DNA from: Nanobdellota archaeon
Lineage (GTDB): Archaea; Nanobdellota; Nanobdellia; Pacearchaeales; GW2011-AR1
Direction of reading: 5' to 3'
Length of the DNA: 12,904 nucleotides
NCBI GenBank assembly: GCA_022563455.1
Contig: JADFNI010000031.1
Coordinates: 1 to 12,904 of the forward strand
Shown here in pieces: positions 1 to 5,577 of this stretch (its first letter is position 1; every line of letters begins with the position of its first letter). The position numbers and the translations under genes are program-made. The notes beneath the pieces are model-generated. The model worked only from the letters and a program-made list of their open reading frames with translations. It made no database searches and was not told where the DNA came from.

Positions 1-42
1 CTAGTTGGAAAATATTGGGAGATATAAAGTTTAATTAAGAAT

Positions 43-363
43 TTATTCAAACTTATATCCTGCATCTTGCCAACCGGCCAATCCATCTTCAAAATCAGTA
101 ACATTTGTGTATCCTAGTTCTTCAAGTTTTTTTACGGCATGAGGAGAAGCCTGACATGTTTTACTAGCACAATAAACAATTATTTCTTCATCTTTATCCG
201 GTAGCTCTTTTGTAGATCTCTCCTCTAGCTCACTTCCAGGAATATTTATTGATTTGGGAATATGCTGACCATCAAAGCTATTTTTAGAAAGAACATTAAT
301 CAGCCTAAACTTTTCATCAGAATCTATTTTCTTTTTTAATTCTTCTACATTTATTGTTTTCAT
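43..363 (-). CDS. Single-domain rhodanese-like protein
   Basis: A 106-residue single rhodanese domain, the usual length for stand-alone versions. The fold pattern is clear: an N-terminal strand/helix, the inner motif with an H-I-P-x-S-x-N-I-P-like stretch, then the active-site loop Y-C-A-S-K-T-C, where the first Cys is the expected persulfide-carrying residue, and a C-terminal G-L-A-G-W typical of the family. Rhodaneses move sulfane sulfur between donors such as thiosulfate or persulfides and acceptors; the true substrate cannot be read from sequence. It is cytosolic, with no signal peptide. A TATA-like box lies about 26 bp upstream of the ATG, so it probably has its own leaderless transcript although it follows the YnfA pair by only 34 bp. 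The second Cys in the loop could form a disulfide or persulfide relay (inference). Confidence 0.9.
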   Translation of the reverse strand: MKTINVEELKKKIDSDEKFRLINVLSKNSFDGQHIPKSINIPGSELEERSTKELPDKDEEIIVYCASKTCQASPHAVKKLEELGYTNVTDFEDGLAGWQDAGYKFE

Positions 364-384
364 AAATCCTATTTGATATATAAG

Positions 385-392
385 CTTATAAA
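385..392 (-). promoter_or_regulatory. TATA box for rhodanese gene
   Basis: TTTATAAG on the minus strand, centred about 26 bp upstream of the rhodanese ATG. This is the spacing expected for an archaeal leaderless transcript. Confidence 0.5.
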
Positions 393-397
393 GATTC

Positions 398-730
398 CTA
401 ACGCGGTGCGAAGAAGATTATCAATGCACCAACAAGAGTAATCAATGCCCCAATAATCTCATATCTATCTGGTGTTTTCTTGTCTACAATTGCCCCCCAA
501 ATTATAGAAGAAAAAATAAATATCCCCCCATAAGCCGCATAAGTTCTACCAAAATTCGCTTGTTGAAGAGTTTGAATAACTCCATAACTAAATAGCGCCA
601 ATCCTCCAAATAATCCTATAAACAAATCTTTTTTATATTTAAGCCATCGCCAAATCATATATCCTCCACCAATTTCAAAAAGCGCCGCTACAAAAAATAA
701 GATCAAAGAAATTATTATGATGTTTACCAT
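398..730 (-). CDS. YnfA/UPF0060 family small membrane protein, second of a tandem pair
   Basis: A 110-residue protein with four predicted membrane helices, the family's usual size. Diagnostic features are the first helix with A-A-L-F-E-I-G-G-G-Y (membrane Glu19), the F-S-Y-G-V-I-Q-T stretch in helix 2 and the Y-A-A-Y-G-G motif at the start of helix 3. UPF0060/YnfA proteins are related to small multidrug resistance (SMR) transporters and act as dimers. Positive charges sit almost entirely in loop 1 (R28, K31, K33, K34) and loop 3 (two Lys, one Arg), with none at the N-terminus. By the positive-inside rule both ends face out. Its ATG overlaps the stop of the upstream paralogue by 7 nt, so the two are translationally coupled. 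The substrate is unknown. Confidence 0.85.
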   Translation of the reverse strand: MVNIIIISLILFFVAALFEIGGGYMIWRWLKYKKDLFIGLFGGLALFSYGVIQTLQQANFGRTYAAYGGIFIFSSIIWGAIVDKKTPDRYEIIGALITLVGALIIFFAPR

Positions 731-1083
731 ATTTTCTCACCCCTTCTCGGCCAATAAAATATTATTCCTGCTCCGATAAGAGCTATAAATGCACCGATTA
801 AATCAAAAGTGTCAGGAGCAATATTATCAAATATCCATCCCCAAAATAGCGCCATAACAATAAACACCCCTCCATAGGCAGCATAAATTCTATGAAAGTG
901 TGATGGTTGAAAAGTTTGGATAACTCCGTATGAAAATAAAATAACTAATCCCAAAATTCCAAGAATCCATATAAATCCCTCCCGTAACCAAAGCCATATT
1001 AAGTAAGCTCCACCAATCTCAAAGAGTCCCGCAATAAAGAATAAGAATATTGTCATAAATATCCTCTTTGTTTTGGTTTCCAT
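724..1083 (-). CDS. YnfA/UPF0060 family small membrane protein, first of a tandem pair
   Basis: A 119-residue paralogue of the gene that follows it, with the same signature segments: G-L-F-E-I-G-G-A-Y in helix 1, F-S-Y-G-V-I-Q-T in helix 2 and Y-A-A-Y-G-G in helix 3. The charge pattern is reversed. K4, K6 and R7 are at the N-terminus, two Arg and one Lys at the C-terminus and one Arg plus two His in loop 2, while loop 3 is acidic with no Lys or Arg. This predicts both ends inside, opposite to its partner. Paired SMR proteins such as EbrA/EbrB are known to work as antiparallel heterodimers of this type; applying that here is inference. A TATA box 27 bp upstream drives the pair. Confidence 0.85.
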   Translation of the reverse strand: METKTKRIFMTIFLFFIAGLFEIGGAYLIWLWLREGFIWILGILGLVILFSYGVIQTFQPSHFHRIYAAYGGVFIVMALFWGWIFDNIAPDTFDLIGAFIALIGAGIIFYWPRRGEKIW

Positions 1084-1104
1084 TTATCTATAATTAATTT
1101 TCAG

Positions 1105-1113
1105 GTTTATTTA
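1105..1113 (-). promoter_or_regulatory. TATA box for YnfA-like pair
   Basis: ATAAATAAA on the minus strand, centred about 26-27 bp upstream of the ATG at 1083 and preceded by the purine-rich AAAAGG (BRE-like). It is consistent with a leaderless bicistronic transcript separate from the ribosomal cluster. Confidence 0.5.
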
Positions 1114-1159
1114 TCCTTTTATTTTTTAATCCCCGCTTATGCAACAATGCAGTTCAGAT

Positions 1160-1393
1160 TTATTTAGCCTCAAGCTTTGGTTCAACTTCTTTTCTTTCAA
1201 ATTCCGTAAAGTGGCACCGACCACAATAAGCTCTTCTTTGCCCCATAGATAAAAATATTCCAGGTCCACACCGAGGACAACTCCTTTCCTTCTTCACAAT
1301 CTTTCCGCCCTCAATTGTATATTTTTTATATTTCACAGAAGTTTTTTTATTAACATGTTTTTTCTTTCCTTTAATCTTACTTTTAATTGCCAT
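1160..1393 (-). CDS. rps27ae: 30S ribosomal protein S27ae (eS31)
   Basis: A 77-residue protein with the S27ae zinc ribbon: C-P-R-C, a G-P-G-I-F-L-S stretch, then Y-C-G-R-C-H-F. The four cysteines fall in two C-x2-C knuckles, as in archaeal and eukaryotic S27a. It lacks the ubiquitin moiety of the eukaryotic fusion, as expected for archaea. About 28 residues at the N-terminus are Lys-rich (K-G-K-K-K-H), as in ribosomal extensions that contact rRNA. It is the last gene of the ribosomal/RNA polymerase cluster and starts 3 nt after the S24e stop, so it is almost certainly cotranscribed and coupled to it. In many archaea kae1 follows; here the next gene belongs to a separate YnfA unit. Confidence 0.95.
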   Translation of the reverse strand: MAIKSKIKGKKKHVNKKTSVKYKKYTIEGGKIVKKERSCPRCGPGIFLSMGQRRAYCGRCHFTEFERKEVEPKLEAK

Positions 1394-1396
1394 TGA

Positions 1397-1828
1397 TTAT
1401 TCTTCCTTTACTTCTTTTTTAGTTTCTGTAGTCTCTTCACTTTTAGATTCAGGTGCAGTCTCTTCCTCAGTAGATTTCTCCGCCTCAGCAGCCTTAGCCT
1501 CTTCTTCAGCCTTCGAAGCTGCCTCTTTTTCAGCCTTCGCTTTATCTTCAAGAGCTTTCTTATCAGCTTCCATTTTCTTTCGAACTTTTTGAGGAACAGT
1601 TTCTATTTTATCTTTTGAGTCAATCGAGTCATATACATATGCATCTACTTTGAAAATATGTTTTCCGAAATTCGAACCAATTTTTTTAATAACAGTAAGA
1701 TCTCCATTCTTTCCAAGAGCTTCAACTACCTCTATATTACTCGGAGTTACATCCGAATTAATTTCTGCCACAATTTCTTGTCTTTCCAAAAAAGGATTTT
1801 TTTTGTCTGTAATTATTTTTATTTCCAT
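1397..1828 (-). CDS. rps24e: 30S ribosomal protein S24e (eS24) with long acidic tail
   Basis: The first ~85 residues are archaeal eS24: the start M-E-I-K-I-I-T-D-K-K-N-P-F-L-x-R, the T-P-S motif before a helix, the basic G-S-N-F-G-K-H-I-F-K-V segment and the D-A-Y-V-Y-D-S strand. eS24 is a small-subunit protein. Residues ~88-143 form a low-complexity helix-prone tail of Lys, Ala and Glu that becomes strongly acidic (E-E-E-T-A-P-E, E-E-T-T-E-T). The common archaeal protein is about 100-120 residues, so this one is longer. The gene sits 14 nt downstream of spt4 and 3 nt before S27ae, inside one operon. Confidence 0.93.
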   Translation of the reverse strand: MEIKIITDKKNPFLERQEIVAEINSDVTPSNIEVVEALGKNGDLTVIKKIGSNFGKHIFKVDAYVYDSIDSKDKIETVPQKVRKKMEADKKALEDKAKAEKEAASKAEEEAKAAEAEKSTEEETAPESKSEETTETKKEVKEE

Positions 1829-1842
1829 TTTATATCAAATTT

Positions 1843-2034
1843 CTATTTGCTCTTTATTGCGAATTCTCCTTCGCTATTGATCCCCATGTTCTTTGCCATT
1901 TCTGATTTTTCTGATTTAAAAATATGAATTCTTCCTTTAAATGAATCACTTGAAGGAGTTTCTCCACAATTAGTACACTTGTCTCCCAAATAGATTGTTC
2001 TACAATTCAAACATGCCTTTTCTTTAATCACCAT
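1843..2034 (-). CDS. spt4: Transcription elongation factor Spt4 (RpoE2)
   Basis: A 63-residue archaeal Spt4. It has a four-Cys zinc site in two C-x2-C pairs (C8/C11 and C20/C23) around the signature Y-L-G-D-K-C, followed by the conserved F-K-G-R-I-H-I-F stretch. Spt4 pairs with Spt5 to clamp RNA polymerase and promote processive elongation. The length matches archaeal homologues (about 60 residues). The ATG overlaps the rpo7 stop by one base (TAATG), which indicates coupled translation. The position directly after rpo7 is the canonical archaeal order. The usual DUF359 (GTP-dependent dephospho-CoA kinase) gene between spt4 and S24e is absent. Confidence 0.93.
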   Translation of the reverse strand: MVIKEKACLNCRTIYLGDKCTNCGETPSSDSFKGRIHIFKSEKSEMAKNMGINSEGEFAIKSK

Positions 2035-2636
2035 TACTTAGTCTCCTTTTTCTTTGCCGCTTTAGTTTCCTTAGCAGCCGCTTGTTTAGCATCTTTGTCA
2101 GCCTTTTCACTTTCAGCTTTTATCCATTCTAACTTTCCAAGACCAGGTTGTCTCATTGTAAGTCCAATCTTTGGTTCTTCCCCTTTGTAAGAAATAGCAA
2201 CAATTCTAGCAATGCAAATATCATACTTAACCAAATTCTTCTTCCCATCCTTTCCAGTTAAAACCCCAGAATCAGAAAATGAAACAAAGTCATCCATTGT
2301 CTGACTTATATGGATCATTCCTCTGATCACTCCCATATCCATAAAGGCTCCAAAATTAGTAATTTCTTCAATTTTTCCATAAATTAACTCTTGAAGTTCA
2401 GGTTTAAACACGATTAATTTAAATGTCGATTCGTAGTAAGCCGCCCCATCTCCAGGAATAATTATCCCTTCTTTAACTTTTAAAACATCTAAAACTGAAA
2501 CAACAGTCCCAATATCTTTGTCTTGAAAACTAGAATACTCTTCTTCAAGTTGCACCCGCACAGCCTCGTCAGTATCCATACCAAACTTATTAGGGTCTAC
2601 TCTTACATGATCAGTCACTAAAACTTCATAGAACAT
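2034..2636 (-). CDS. rpo7: RNA polymerase subunit Rpo7 (RpoE1)
   Basis: A 200-residue archaeal Rpb7 homologue. Residues 1-80 form the tip domain, opening with M-F-Y-E-V-L-V-T-D-H-V-R-V-D-P and containing I-P-G-D-G-A-A-Y-Y. Residues ~82-163 form an S1 RNA-binding domain (G-K-I-E-E-I-T-N-F-G-A-F-M-D, G-M-I-H-I-S). With Rpo4 it makes the polymerase stalk that binds nascent RNA. The open frame extends 24 codons further upstream, but homologues start at this methionine, the longer version would overlap the upstream gene by 35 nt, and a TATA-like box lies 25 bp before this ATG. Residues ~176-200 are an extra Lys/Ala-rich tail. Second gene of the cluster. Confidence 0.93.
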   Translation of the reverse strand: MFYEVLVTDHVRVDPNKFGMDTDEAVRVQLEEEYSSFQDKDIGTVVSVLDVLKVKEGIIIPGDGAAYYESTFKLIVFKPELQELIYGKIEEITNFGAFMDMGVIRGMIHISQTMDDFVSFSDSGVLTGKDGKKNLVKYDICIARIVAISYKGEEPKIGLTMRQPGLGKLEWIKAESEKADKDAKQAAAKETKAAKKKETK

Positions 2637-2656
2637 ATTGACTCTAGAAAATTTTG

Positions 2657-2666
2657 CTTTAAAAAG
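2657..2666 (-). promoter_or_regulatory. rpo7: Possible internal TATA box for rpo7
   Basis: CTTTTTAAAG on the minus strand, centred about 25 bp upstream of the ATG at 2636. It would give a leaderless transcript starting at rpo7 and supports the shorter start. It lies partly over the 3' end of the PIN gene region, so cotranscription from upstream is also likely. Confidence 0.35.
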
Positions 2667-2673
2667 GTTTTGA

Positions 2674-3060
2674 TTAAACAATTCCCAATTTCCCCTTCCC
2701 TCTAACACTCAATATTTTATTCTTTACACGAGATTTTAAATCTTTATCCATAGTAGCAAGAACTACCTGAGGATTATCAATCAAATAGTTCACTATCTTT
2801 ATATCTACATTAGGATTCTTTCCAGGCAATTCAACAACAGTATGTTTCAAGTGCTTTAATATTTCAAAAGAAAGCAAAGCCGCTTCTCGATCCTTAACCA
2901 TAATACCATGAGTATCTTTAATATTTCCAAGCTCGTTTAAAACATCTTGGGGAATAATCCATTCAATTTCCTCCGAAAAAAGTTTATCAGCAAGGCTATC
3001 AAAATAAATATTCTCTTTTACACAAGCTATTATAAAATTTGTGTCGAGCAAAATCTTCAT
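2674..3060 (-). CDS. PIN-domain RNase, archaeal Fcf1/Utp24 type
   Basis: A 128-residue PIN domain. The metal-binding acidic set is present: D6 in L-L-D-T-N-F, E43 in V-L-N-E-L, D86 in N-V-D-I-K-I-V and D105 in A-T-M-D-K-D-L. The C-terminus carries V-R-G-K-G-K-L, typical of the archaeal COG1412 proteins related to eukaryotic Fcf1/Utp24, the nuclease of 18S rRNA maturation. Its place directly upstream of rpo7 is the usual archaeal context, which supports an rRNA-processing role over a toxin role. An earlier in-frame ATG at 3078 exists, but the ATG at 3060 lies about 26 bp from the shared TATA box, and M-K-I-L-L-D-T-N is where family members begin. First gene of the cluster. Confidence 0.85.
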   Translation of the reverse strand: MKILLDTNFIIACVKENIYFDSLADKLFSEEIEWIIPQDVLNELGNIKDTHGIMVKDREAALLSFEILKHLKHTVVELPGKNPNVDIKIVNYLIDNPQVVLATMDKDLKSRVKNKILSVRGKGKLGIV

Positions 3061-3082
3061 AACAAACTGTGCCAACAAAGAT

Positions 3083-3090
3083 TTATATAA
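3083..3090. promoter_or_regulatory. Shared bidirectional palindromic TATA box
   Basis: TTATATAA is a perfect 8-bp palindrome centred 24.5 bp before the plus-strand ATG at 3111 and 26.5 bp before the minus-strand ATG at 3060. The flanks are purine-rich on the BRE side for both directions (CAAAGA on plus, GAGAAG on minus). No other TATA-like element is present in the 50-bp gap, so one box probably serves both leaderless transcripts. Confidence 0.65.
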
Positions 3091-3110
3091 CTTCTCCCCT
3101 CTTCTTCTCC

Positions 3111-3671
3111 ATGGAAGAGAGGGAAAACATTCTTAGTATTCTAAAGGGAGTTAGGCGTTTTATCCAAGAGGATAATCCCCACGAAATAAAAGAGCTCTCA
3201 AACAGGGTAGTATCCCAAGCAGCTATTACTCAAAATCCTGATACTATTGTGGTTGCTGTTCTTGTTTATTCTATTGGGAAAGTACTTGAGCGAGAATACT
3301 ATAGAAAAATGCATGGATGGGATTTGTTTTATTCTTCTGTTACAAAAAATTTGAATTCTTCAATTAAGGCGCTTGAAAGAGGAGAAATTGATAAAGCTAG
3401 GGTATATTATGGGAGGATTAGGAATTCAATCAATAGTATAGAAGGAAATTTAGGAATTTATATCAAAGACATTTTCAGAAAAGCAGAAATAAATAAGGCG
3501 TTTAAACTTTACGAACATGGTCTTTCCTCAGAACAAACAGCAAATCTTCTAGGCATTAGTCTTTGGGATTTATCCTCCTATATTGGACAGTCTCATATCT
3601 CAAATGCAAAACACGCTATTTCGCTGCCAATTAAAAAACGTATAAAAATCGCAGAGGATATTTTTGGATGA
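3111..3671 (+). CDS. Uncharacterised helical protein with C-terminal HTH-like segment
   Basis: A 186-residue, mainly helical protein not assigned to a named family. Residues 1-130 are amphipathic helices with no catalytic motif. Residues ~137-160 (G-L-S-S-E-Q-T-A-N-L-L-G-I-S) read like the first two helices of a helix-turn-helix and are followed by a basic tail. The open frame allows an earlier start at 3069, but that would place the start codon upstream of the TATA box. The ATG at 3111 sits at the leaderless distance. It overlaps the next gene (PIN-like) by 4 nt (ATGA), so the two are translationally coupled. It may bind nucleic acid or tether the PIN partner (inference). It shares its promoter region with the rRNA-processing/rpo7 cluster. 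Confidence 0.8.
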   Translation: MEERENILSILKGVRRFIQEDNPHEIKELSNRVVSQAAITQNPDTIVVAVLVYSIGKVLEREYYRKMHGWDLFYSSVTKNLNSSIKALERGEIDKARVYYGRIRNSINSIEGNLGIYIKDIFRKAEINKAFKLYEHGLSSEQTANLLGISLWDLSSYIGQSHISNAKHAISLPIKKRIKIAEDIFG

Positions 3672-4342
3672 AGTATTTAATATTTGACACAGGACCAATA
3701 ATTTCACTGACAATGGCCGGAATGCTTACTACATTAGAAAAACTAAAAGGGGTATTTGATGGGGAATTTATTTTAACTCCCTCAGTTAAATTCGAAGTAA
3801 TAGACCGGCCAAGCAAAATAAAGAAGTATAAACTTGAATCGATCCAAGTCCAAAATTTAATTGACAAGGGAATTTTTAAGATGTCCACAGAGTTTGTAAC
3901 AGATCAAAAATTAGATAGCGAAACCAAGAAAATTTTAAAAACAACAAACGGCATTATAAGAGAAACAAATGGCGGGAAAAAAGTAACCATAATCCATAAG
4001 GGAGAAGCTTCTTGTTTAGCATTTTCAAATTTATGCAAAGCAGACAATGTAATAGTGGTAGACGAAAGAACTACAAGACTTATTACAGAAGCTCCAAGAA
4101 ATTTAGAAAAACTAATTGAAAAAAAAGTCCATATGAAAGTTTCAGCAACTCTTTCTCTTTTAGAGGGTTACAAAAAATATAAATTTATCAGATCCTCAGA
4201 ATTATTATACATAGCTTTCAAAAAAGATCTTCTAGGTATGAAAAAGAACAAAGATCTTCTAGACGCTTTACTATATGCAGTCAAATTTAATGGGGCAGCT
4301 ATTTCTGTTCAGGAAATTGAAGAAATGAAGCGGCTTGTTTAG
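3668..4342 (+). CDS. PIN-like nuclease domain protein with extended C-terminus
   Basis: A 224-residue protein starting with a PIN signature, F-D-T-G-P-I-I-S (D7). Further acidic residues fall where PIN domains need them: E43 in K-F-E-V-I, E113 in H-K-G-E-A-S and D132 in V-V-D-E-R-T-T-R. A canonical PIN is about 130 residues. Here an insertion of about 50 residues lies between E43 and E113, and ~70 helical residues follow. It is coupled by a 4-nt overlap to the HTH-like helical protein. The pair could be a regulated RNase with a DNA- or RNA-binding partner. The layout resembles a toxin-antitoxin operon, but both proteins are larger than VapBC and they share a promoter with housekeeping genes, so a conserved RNA-processing role is at least as likely. 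Confidence 0.75.
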   Translation: MKYLIFDTGPIISLTMAGMLTTLEKLKGVFDGEFILTPSVKFEVIDRPSKIKKYKLESIQVQNLIDKGIFKMSTEFVTDQKLDSETKKILKTTNGIIRETNGGKKVTIIHKGEASCLAFSNLCKADNVIVVDERTTRLITEAPRNLEKLIEKKVHMKVSATLSLLEGYKKYKFIRSSELLYIAFKKDLLGMKKNKDLLDALLYAVKFNGAAISVQEIEEMKRLV

Positions 4343-4413
4343 TTTTGGCCCCGGAACATGATTGGAGGTGCATATATCTGTTTTAAATATTGGGTTCATA
4401 ATACAATAGTAAA

Positions 4414-4422
4414 CTATAAATA
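4414..4422 (+). promoter_or_regulatory. TATA box for nuclease gene
   Basis: CTATAAATA centred about 26 bp before the ATG at 4444. The rest of the 101-bp gap (4343-4443) holds no RNA gene or further gene that I can support. Confidence 0.6.
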
Positions 4423-4443
4423 GGAGCGTATCCTAATATATTT

Positions 4444-5520
4444 ATGTATAAAGATCTTGAAATACGTAAGGAAAAAGTTAGAAAATATATAAGGGATAAT
4501 CCTAATGCAACAGTAAGGGATATAAAAAGTAAATTTAGTATTAAAATAAATAGACTATACAATGGAGGTATGAAGGAGGCTTTTGAGGATGCAAAAATAA
4601 GGTCGCCTAGATCCTTTAAAATAAAATCAATTGAAGAAAAAAGAAAAATTTTAATTGACTATATCAAAAGTCATCCAAAAGCAGGAGGGCAAACAATAAG
4701 AAAAGATACAAAAATAAATTTATTTACAGTTTTTGAAAATACAAAGGACGTTTATGAGGCTGCTGGAATTAATTACCCACGAATAAACTCATATGACAGA
4801 ACTCCTAAAGAAAAAAGAAAAAAGATTATAGATTTAATAAAAGCTAATCCATTTATTACATTAAATGAAATTATAGATAAATCAAAATCTTTTCCACATA
4901 AACTGTTTGGAAGTATGGAAGGGGCATATAATGCATCTGGAGTGAAAAGAATTTCTGGACAAATGAAAAGAACATCAATGATAAAGAAAAAAATAATTAA
5001 TTTTATTGAACAAAACCCCTTGGTGACCCAAAGAGAAATAAATAAAAGTTGTAATACTCATGTTCAAGATATCTTTGAAAAGGGGATATTTGAAGCATAC
5101 GAGTTGGCAAATAAAGAATTTCCTTATCAAAGATTAAGATTGTATGGAGTAGGATTAAAGGAAGTAAGAGACAGGGCAAAAAAGTTTGAAGAAGATATTT
5201 CAATAAAGCTTAGCGGATATGGAAAGGTTAATAGATTAGTAAAATCAAAAAGAGGATTTGCAGATATAGTTTTTGAACGAAAAGGGGAAAAATCGATTAT
5301 TGAAATTAAGGATTATTTAGCGAAAGACATATCTTCTAAAGAAATAAAACAGCTAGCTAGATATTTAGACGATTTTAACTGTAAACTAGGATTTTTAGTA
5401 TGTCATAAAAAACCAAAAAAGAATAGGTTTTTAATGGGTGGTTACAAAATATTTATATTGGAAGAAAATGAACTCAAATTGATTCCAAAAATCATGACGG
5501 GTGTATCGGATAATGTTTAG
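4444..5520 (+). CDS. PD-(D/E)XK nuclease with four homing-endonuclease-like repeats
   Basis: A 358-residue protein in two parts. Residues ~7-222 hold four repeats with a 56-58 residue period; each has a Y-I/L-I/F-I helix ending N-P or H-P, a second helix, and an ending like F-G-S-M-E-G-A-Y-N-A-S-G or D-V-Y-E-A-A-G. This resembles the homing-endonuclease-associated repeat, a DNA-binding HTH unit. Residues ~240-345 form a PD-(D/E)XK fold: E249/E250 in the first helix, D274 in G-F-A-D-I-V-F, E287-I-K289, and Q303-x3-Y307 as in RecB-type nucleases. All catalytic residues are present. The protein contains no tryptophan. The last six codons and the stop lie inside the tRNA-Trp gene. A sequence-specific DNA nuclease, perhaps a mobile or homing type, is the best reading; the target is unknown. 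Confidence 0.8.
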   Translation: MYKDLEIRKEKVRKYIRDNPNATVRDIKSKFSIKINRLYNGGMKEAFEDAKIRSPRSFKIKSIEEKRKILIDYIKSHPKAGGQTIRKDTKINLFTVFENTKDVYEAAGINYPRINSYDRTPKEKRKKIIDLIKANPFITLNEIIDKSKSFPHKLFGSMEGAYNASGVKRISGQMKRTSMIKKKIINFIEQNPLVTQREINKSCNTHVQDIFEKGIFEAYELANKEFPYQRLRLYGVGLKEVRDRAKKFEEDISIKLSGYGKVNRLVKSKRGFADIVFERKGEKSIIEIKDYLAKDISSKEIKQLARYLDDFNCKLGFLVCHKKPKKNRFLMGGYKIFILEENELKLIPKIMTGVSDNV

Positions 5521-5570
5521 TCCATCTGGCTCCAGCCCAGAAAGTGGGGGTTAGATTCCTCCTACGCCCA
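5499..5570 (+). tRNA. tRNA-Trp (anticodon CCA)
   Basis: A 72-nt cloverleaf: acceptor stem 5499-5505 with 5563-5569 (7 bp, one G-U), D stem GGAT/GTCC (one G-U), a perfect 5-bp anticodon stem TCTGG/CCAGA, anticodon loop 5530-5536 with T33 and CCA at 5532-5534, a 4-nt variable loop, T stem GGGGG/CCTCC (one G-U) and discriminator A at 5570. T8-A14, A15-T48, G18-T55 and T54-A58 can all form. Unusual points are T19 and A56 replacing the near-universal G19-C56 pair, and C at position 9. There is no intron and no encoded CCA (TCCA follows). The first 22 nt overlap the end of the nuclease gene. RNase P maturation would cut a cotranscript inside that reading frame. Confidence 0.9.
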
Positions 5571-5577
5571 TCCAATA

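Noticed and set aside
2637..2708. 24-codon N-terminal extension of Rpo7
   Set aside because: It overlaps the PIN gene, is not seen in the family, and a TATA-like box lies 25 bp from the internal ATG.
3069..3110. Earlier in-frame start for the HTH-like protein
   Set aside because: It would begin upstream of the TATA box; the ATG at 3111 is at the leaderless distance.
4358..4426. 22-codon ORF and a GGAGGTG Shine-Dalgarno-like motif before the nuclease gene
   Set aside because: The ORF contains the motif rather than following it, no start codon lies at a useful distance after it, and other genes here lack such sites.
4424..4447. Possible partial copy of the tRNA-Trp 5' end (GGAGCGTATCC...) upstream of the nuclease gene, as an att duplication
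   Set aside because: Only loosely similar to GGGTGTATCGG at 5499, with several mismatches and gaps. Not enough to call an attachment site.
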